Part shown: positions 14,687-17,788 of the stretch, piece by piece | How positions within the stretch are numbered: the first letter of the stretch is position 1 | Layout: each line of letters opens with the position of its first letter | Assembly: GCA_041481485.1 (NCBI GenBank) | Contig: JBGPBY010000097.1 | Span: 1 to 17,788 of the forward strand | Direction of reading: 5' to 3' | Source: JBGPBY01 sp041481485 | Lineage (GTDB): Bacteria; Acidobacteriota; Terriglobia; 20CM-2-55-15 | DNA: 17,788 nucleotides | Made by a program: the position numbers and the translations under genes | Notes under the pieces: generated by a model | Told to the model about the DNA's origin: nothing | What the model saw: only the letters and a program-made list of their open reading frames with translations | Database searches by the model: none

Positions 14687-15495
14687 CCGGCCCGGGTTTG
14701 GAAGCGCCGGTTATCCAGGTGAAAGATGTCGTCAAATCCTATGGGGACAATGTCGTTTTGGATGGCATTTCCTTCCAGGTCCGGCGCGGTGAAACAAAAA
14801 TCATCATCGGCGCCAGTGGGTCCGGCAAATCGACGATTCTTAAACTCGTGATGGGGCTCGAAACGCCGGACGACGGCCAGATCTGGATTGAAAATCAGGA
14901 AATCACCGGTTTGAGCGAACAGAACCTCACCAAAGTGCGGGCAAAGATCGGCATGGTCTTTCAGGAATCGGCTCTCTTCGATTCCCTTAGCGTGCGAGAC
15001 AACGTGGCCTTCCAGCTGCATGAAATGCGCATGCACGATGATGAGGTGGAAGCCCGCGTCCGCGAGAACCTTGGATTTGTCGGACTGCTCGACGCTATCG
15101 ACAAATACCCATCGGAGTTGTCCGGAGGTATGAAACGCCGGGTCGCCATCGCTCGCGCACTGGCGTCCAAACCGGAAATCATCTTCTACGATGAGCCAAC
15201 TGCGGGACTGGATCCCATCACTTCCCGCAAGATCAATGAACTGATCATTGCATTGCGCGACATGAATGGAGTCACCGGCGTGTTCGTCACGCATCGAATG
15301 CGCGACGCCTTCACGCTGGCATCGCAATATGCAGAAAGCGTCGACGGCAAGGTTGAGTTTCGGAGAGAAGGCCAGTTGCTCTGCATCGCAAATACGAGGT
15401 TTCTGATGCTTCGCAGCGGAAAAGTGATTTTCGAAGGACCCGACGAAGTTCTTCGCCGGTCTCAGGATTCGTATATCAAGCACTTTCTGGAGTAG
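14683..15495 (+). CDS. mlaF: MlaF-like ABC ATPase with extended C-terminal insert
   Basis: Powers the MlaE permease. I chose ATG 14683 (270 residues), which overlaps the mlaE stop as ATGA; TTG at 14671 would add four residues. Walker A GASGSGKS is at 43-50, the Q-loop at Q94, the signature LSGGM at 146-150, Walker B IIFYDEP at 166-172, the D-loop GLDP and the H-loop H204. Between the H-loop helix and the final GKVIFEG strand is an extra stretch (about 216-239, containing SVDGKVEFRREGQLLCIANT) that the E. coli protein lacks as I remember it. No cysteine pair or other motif marks the insert. mlaD follows after 27 nt. Confidence 0.95.
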   Translation: MTGPGLEAPVIQVKDVVKSYGDNVVLDGISFQVRRGETKIIIGASGSGKSTILKLVMGLETPDDGQIWIENQEITGLSEQNLTKVRAKIGMVFQESALFDSLSVRDNVAFQLHEMRMHDDEVEARVRENLGFVGLLDAIDKYPSELSGGMKRRVAIARALASKPEIIFYDEPTAGLDPITSRKINELIIALRDMNGVTGVFVTHRMRDAFTLASQYAESVDGKVEFRREGQLLCIANTRFLMLRSGKVIFEGPDEVLRRSQDSYIKHFLE

Positions 15496-15510
15496 AGACA
15501 CGATCAAATA

Positions 15511-15516
15511 AGGAGG
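15511..15516 (+). promoter_or_regulatory. Strong Shine-Dalgarno of mlaD
   Basis: AGGAGG lies 6 nt before ATG 15523 in the 27-nt mlaF-mlaD gap. It is the best ribosome site of the plus-strand operon and may raise MlaD output, which fits a subunit that forms a hexameric ring. Confidence 0.75.
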
Positions 15517-15522
15517 AATCCC

Positions 15523-16620
15523 ATGGCTCAACGTCAATCAATGGCATGGAAAGAGTTGCGTGTTGGAATTCTCGTCAGTGCCAGCTTCCTGCTGTTGGCT
15601 GCAGCGATATTTCTCATCGGAGGGGACACCGGAATTTTTACTCCGAAGTACAACATCTTCGTCTACTTTGCTTCAGTCAGCGGACTGCGCGCGGGACAGG
15701 AAGTCCAACTGGAAGGAGTGTCCATCGGCAGCGTCGGCGCCGTCCGGCTGGTAAACGATGGAGTTCCATCGCGGGCCGTGGAAGTACAGCTCAAGCTGGA
15801 AAAGAAGTTTCAGACTCTGATCCATACCGACGCAACCGCCTCTATCGGACAAATCGGATTACTGGGAGACCAGGTCGTCAATATCTCGCGAGGCTCCGCC
15901 GATAAACCGCAGGTACCGGAGAATGGAACAATCGGGAGTGCCGACACCGGGGATATCAAAAAAATCATCACCGGCACAAACGATATCGTGGCCAATCTCA
16001 ACGACATGACCAACACGGTCAACGCGCTTCTCGACAAGATCAATCGTGGAGAGGGTACGCTGGGACTTATTTTGAACGACCGGTCCATGTTCGACCGGAT
16101 GAACAAGTCGATCGATCAGTTGGACAACCTGATTGCCGATGTGAGGGGCGGCAATGGGACCGTCGGAAAGTTAATCTCGGATGACGAGTTGTATCGAAAC
16201 GTCAAATCCTCGGTAGACCAAATTAACGGCACTATCGCCAAACTGAATGGCGTCATCGACAAACTCGACAACGGACCGGGAACGATTGGTAAAGTAATGA
16301 ATGACCCTGCGCTGTATAACAAACTCGAACAGGTGGCAACCAAAGTCAATACACTCATGGACAACATCGATCGCGGCCAGGGAACGATCGGAAAACTTTA
16401 CAAGGACGAAGCGCTCTATAACGAACTGCACAACACCGTGAGTCACGTGAATTCCCTGGTCACTTCCATAGATAATGGAGAAGGGACGCTGGGAAAGATG
16501 GCAAAGGATGCAACGCTGTACAACAGCCTGACGCAGACATCGTCGGAACTGCAGAAACTGATGTACGATTTCCGGCAGAATCCCAAAAAATATCTGACGA
16601 TTAATTTCCGACTGTTTTAA
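15523..16620 (+). CDS. mlaD: MlaD-like MCE-domain lipid-binding protein with repeat tail
   Basis: A periplasmic substrate-binding subunit anchored in the inner membrane. One membrane helix lies at about 13-33. The MCE domain follows at about 40-125 with FVYFASVSGLRAGQEVQLEGVSIGSV and a QIGLLGDQVVNIS closing segment. Beyond it is a long helical tail (about 140-355), where E. coli MlaD has only a short one, containing five copies of a G-x-G-T-hydrophobic-G motif (starts 176, 210, 251, 285, 319), each followed by a D-x-x-h-[YF] pattern and an amphipathic helix. The 365 residues end in an aromatic/basic YLTINFRLF. A tail of this length could project across the periplasm, as in longer MCE proteins (inference). 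It is preceded by a strong SD; greA follows after 11 nt. Confidence 0.93.
   Translation: MAQRQSMAWKELRVGILVSASFLLLAAAIFLIGGDTGIFTPKYNIFVYFASVSGLRAGQEVQLEGVSIGSVGAVRLVNDGVPSRAVEVQLKLEKKFQTLIHTDATASIGQIGLLGDQVVNISRGSADKPQVPENGTIGSADTGDIKKIITGTNDIVANLNDMTNTVNALLDKINRGEGTLGLILNDRSMFDRMNKSIDQLDNLIADVRGGNGTVGKLISDDELYRNVKSSVDQINGTIAKLNGVIDKLDNGPGTIGKVMNDPALYNKLEQVATKVNTLMDNIDRGQGTIGKLYKDEALYNELHNTVSHVNSLVTSIDNGEGTLGKMAKDATLYNSLTQTSSELQKLMYDFRQNPKKYLTINFRLF
16048..16572 (+). repeat. Five tandem protein repeats in the MlaD tail
   Basis: The G-x-G-T-[LVI]-G anchor begins at codons 16048, 16150, 16273, 16375 and 16477. The spacings are 102, 123, 102 and 102 bp, or 34, 41, 34 and 34 residues. The longer unit carries one extra 7-residue (heptad) insertion near IAKLNGV. 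DNA identity between units is low, so this is a protein-level repeat and not a recent duplication. Confidence 0.85.
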
Positions 16621-16631
16621 AGGATGGCTTC

Positions 16632-17105
16632 ATGAGTACAGACCCGAGGAAAAGGCTGGAAGAAGAAATTCAGACTTTGGAACGCGAGCTTCGCGAAGAA
16701 CTCCCCAGAGCACTGAAAACAGCAGCTGCATTGGGAGACCTCAGCGAGAATGCAGATTACTCGGCCGCTCGGGAACGCCAGGACTTTGTCCGGGTCCGGC
16801 TGGGCCAGCTGAAACAACGGCTGGCGGATCTCTCTCTGGTCAATTTCGACAGGATACCGCGAGATCGCATTTCCCTCGGCACCAGCGTCGAATTGCTGGA
16901 TGTCGACAAGAACGAGAAGATTTCATATAAGCTGGTGACCAGTGAAGACGCAGATGTTACGAAAGGATTGATCTCCACGACATCCCCAATTGGACGCAGC
17001 CTGCTCAACAAACGGGAAGGCGATACCGTGGAAGTGAAGATTCCTTCAGGCACGCGCATCTTCGAGATTCTCCACTTCACAACGATGCATGATCAACAGA
17101 GCTGA
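16632..17105 (+). CDS. greA: GreA/GreB-family transcript cleavage factor
   Basis: Enters the RNA polymerase secondary channel and triggers cleavage of backtracked RNA. The 157 residues include an N-terminal coiled-coil hairpin (about 5-75) with the acidic tip GDLSENADY, D36 and E39 corresponding to the D41/E44 pair of E. coli GreA. The C-terminal FKBP-like domain holds the STTSPIGRSLLNKREGDTVEV motif. The start at 16632 has AAAGGA 7 nt upstream; another ATG at 16624 is out of frame. It lies between mlaD and a lipid-synthesis gene, and its 3' end overlaps the next ORF by 17 nt. Confidence 0.93.
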   Translation: MSTDPRKRLEEEIQTLERELREELPRALKTAAALGDLSENADYSAARERQDFVRVRLGQLKQRLADLSLVNFDRIPRDRISLGTSVELLDVDKNEKISYKLVTSEDADVTKGLISTTSPIGRSLLNKREGDTVEVKIPSGTRIFEILHFTTMHDQQS

Positions 17106-17721
17106 ATTGGTTACCATGCCAGACAATTCCATCAGCGGCCGAATCGGAGCCGGCGGAAAATGGGTTTTGAACATTATTGTCGGATGGCTGTCCGACCATC
17201 ATGTTCATCCCAATGTTCTGACGCTGATTGGCCTGGTCATCAACATTTTTGCCGCCGTCCTGTTTGCCAAAGGCCTCTTTCTGTGGGCCGGTCTCGTCGT
17301 TGTCTTCGCAGGTATTTTTGACATGGTGGACGGCGAGGTGGCGCGACACACACAGCGGGTGACGAAATTCGGAGCCTTCTTCGATTCGGTAATCGACCGG
17401 TATTCCGACATGGTGCTGCTGCTGGGACTGGTGGTCTGGTACGCCAAGATGGACAAGCTGTTCTACATGGGACTCGCCGTTTTTGCGCTCATCGGTTCCA
17501 TCATGACCAGTTACACCCGCGCACGCGCCGAATCATTGATTCCCGCGTGCAAGGTTGGATTTCTCGAACGGCCGGAACGCATCGTCCTGTTGATTATCGG
17601 TGCACTGGCGGATCGAATGGGCGCGGTGTTGTGGGTAATGGCAGTCTTATCAAACTGGGCGGTCTCGCAGCGAATCTTCTACACCTGGCAGGAAGGAAAA
17701 GGCCTGGAAGAGCCCAAATGA
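17089..17721 (+). CDS. CDP-alcohol phosphatidyltransferase family protein
   Basis: A membrane enzyme that displaces CMP from a CDP-alcohol (usually CDP-diacylglycerol) with a second alcohol to make a phospholipid. The family motif is complete: DGEVAR at 81-86, eight residues, then GAFFDSVID at 95-103, with D78 before it giving the four catalytic/metal aspartates D78, D81, D99 and D103. The following DRYSD resembles the phosphatidylinositol-phosphate synthase type more than PgsA or PssA, so an inositol-phosphate acceptor is possible but unproven. Several hydrophobic helices are visible (about 42-60, 64-80, 108-122, 128-145, 165-190). ATG 17089 overlaps greA; ATG 17116 (residue 10) is an alternative, and neither has a strong SD. 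Being downstream of mlaEFD suggests linked phospholipid synthesis and transport. Confidence 0.85.
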   Translation: MINRAELVTMPDNSISGRIGAGGKWVLNIIVGWLSDHHVHPNVLTLIGLVINIFAAVLFAKGLFLWAGLVVVFAGIFDMVDGEVARHTQRVTKFGAFFDSVIDRYSDMVLLLGLVVWYAKMDKLFYMGLAVFALIGSIMTSYTRARAESLIPACKVGFLERPERIVLLIIGALADRMGAVLWVMAVLSNWAVSQRIFYTWQEGKGLEEPK

Positions 17722-17788
17722 TCCCATCGGTAGTTGCACAACGGGGAGATAAAGGGACAGAATGCGATTCCCCAATGTAGGGGCGGTC
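17722..17788. other. Non-coding right edge with short inverted motifs
   Basis: No gene start can be supported; an ATG at 17718 opens a frame that stops at 17780. GGGGA (17743-17747) can pair with TCCCC (17769-17773), and CCCC (17770-17773) with GGGG (17780-17783). The last bases, TGTAGGGGCGGTC, look like the opening half of a GC-rich palindromic repeat cut by the window edge. No T-tract is present. Confidence 0.3.

Noticed and set aside
14596..15537. 313-residue minus-strand open frame opposite mlaF
   Set aside because: The plus strand has the complete ABC ATPase motifs in the correct order and overlaps mlaE as ATGA; the antisense frame has no recognisable domain.
17718..17780. A new gene starting at ATG 17718 overlapping the last CDS
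   Set aside because: The frame stops after 20 codons and shows no recognisable protein.

Overview
The window reads as a chromosomal stretch of a diderm (Gram-negative) bacterium, most likely an Acidobacteriota member. Support comes from an outer-membrane BamD lipoprotein, an MCE/Mla lipid-transport operon whose MlaF has a long insert and whose MlaD has a repeat tail, a kinase-less PASTA protein between fmt and rpe, and a palindromic repeat element. The phylum call is inferred from gene order and protein style, not proven.

Layout. (1) 1-2239, minus: 5' part of a secreted Cys-type sulfatase, cut by the left edge; it looks accessory. (2) 2461-12267, minus: a compact ten-gene run, read right to left: def, fmt, a PASTA membrane protein, rpe, bamD, a receiver-domain protein, valS, nadC, birA and a membrane-anchored J-domain protein. 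Most junctions overlap (including two 4-nt GTGA overlaps) or are a few bases apart, so this is probably one translationally coupled operon of housekeeping functions: N-formyl-methionine handling, outer-membrane assembly, valine tRNA charging, NAD and biotin. (3) 12268-12676: a 409-bp gap holding a nested palindromic REPIN-like element. (4) 12677-13861, minus: aroC. (5) 13862-13927: a 66-bp divergent promoter region. (6) 13928-17721, plus: mlaE-mlaF-mlaD, greA and a CDP-alcohol phosphatidyltransferase, closely spaced or overlapping. Lipid transport and phospholipid headgroup synthesis therefore appear to be co-expressed. (7) 17722-17788: a non-coding edge with short inverted motifs.

Most notable points: the nested inverted repeat with compensatory stem changes; -10-like hexamers placed so that aroC, def and mlaE would be leaderless; def-fmt-PASTA-rpe resembling a pared-down Bacillus prkC locus; a receiver protein lacking the usual Ser/Thr switch residue and carrying a PopZ-like tail; and five MlaD tail repeats spaced 34 or 34+7 residues. 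I found no tRNA, rRNA, CRISPR array, prophage or complete insertion sequence.
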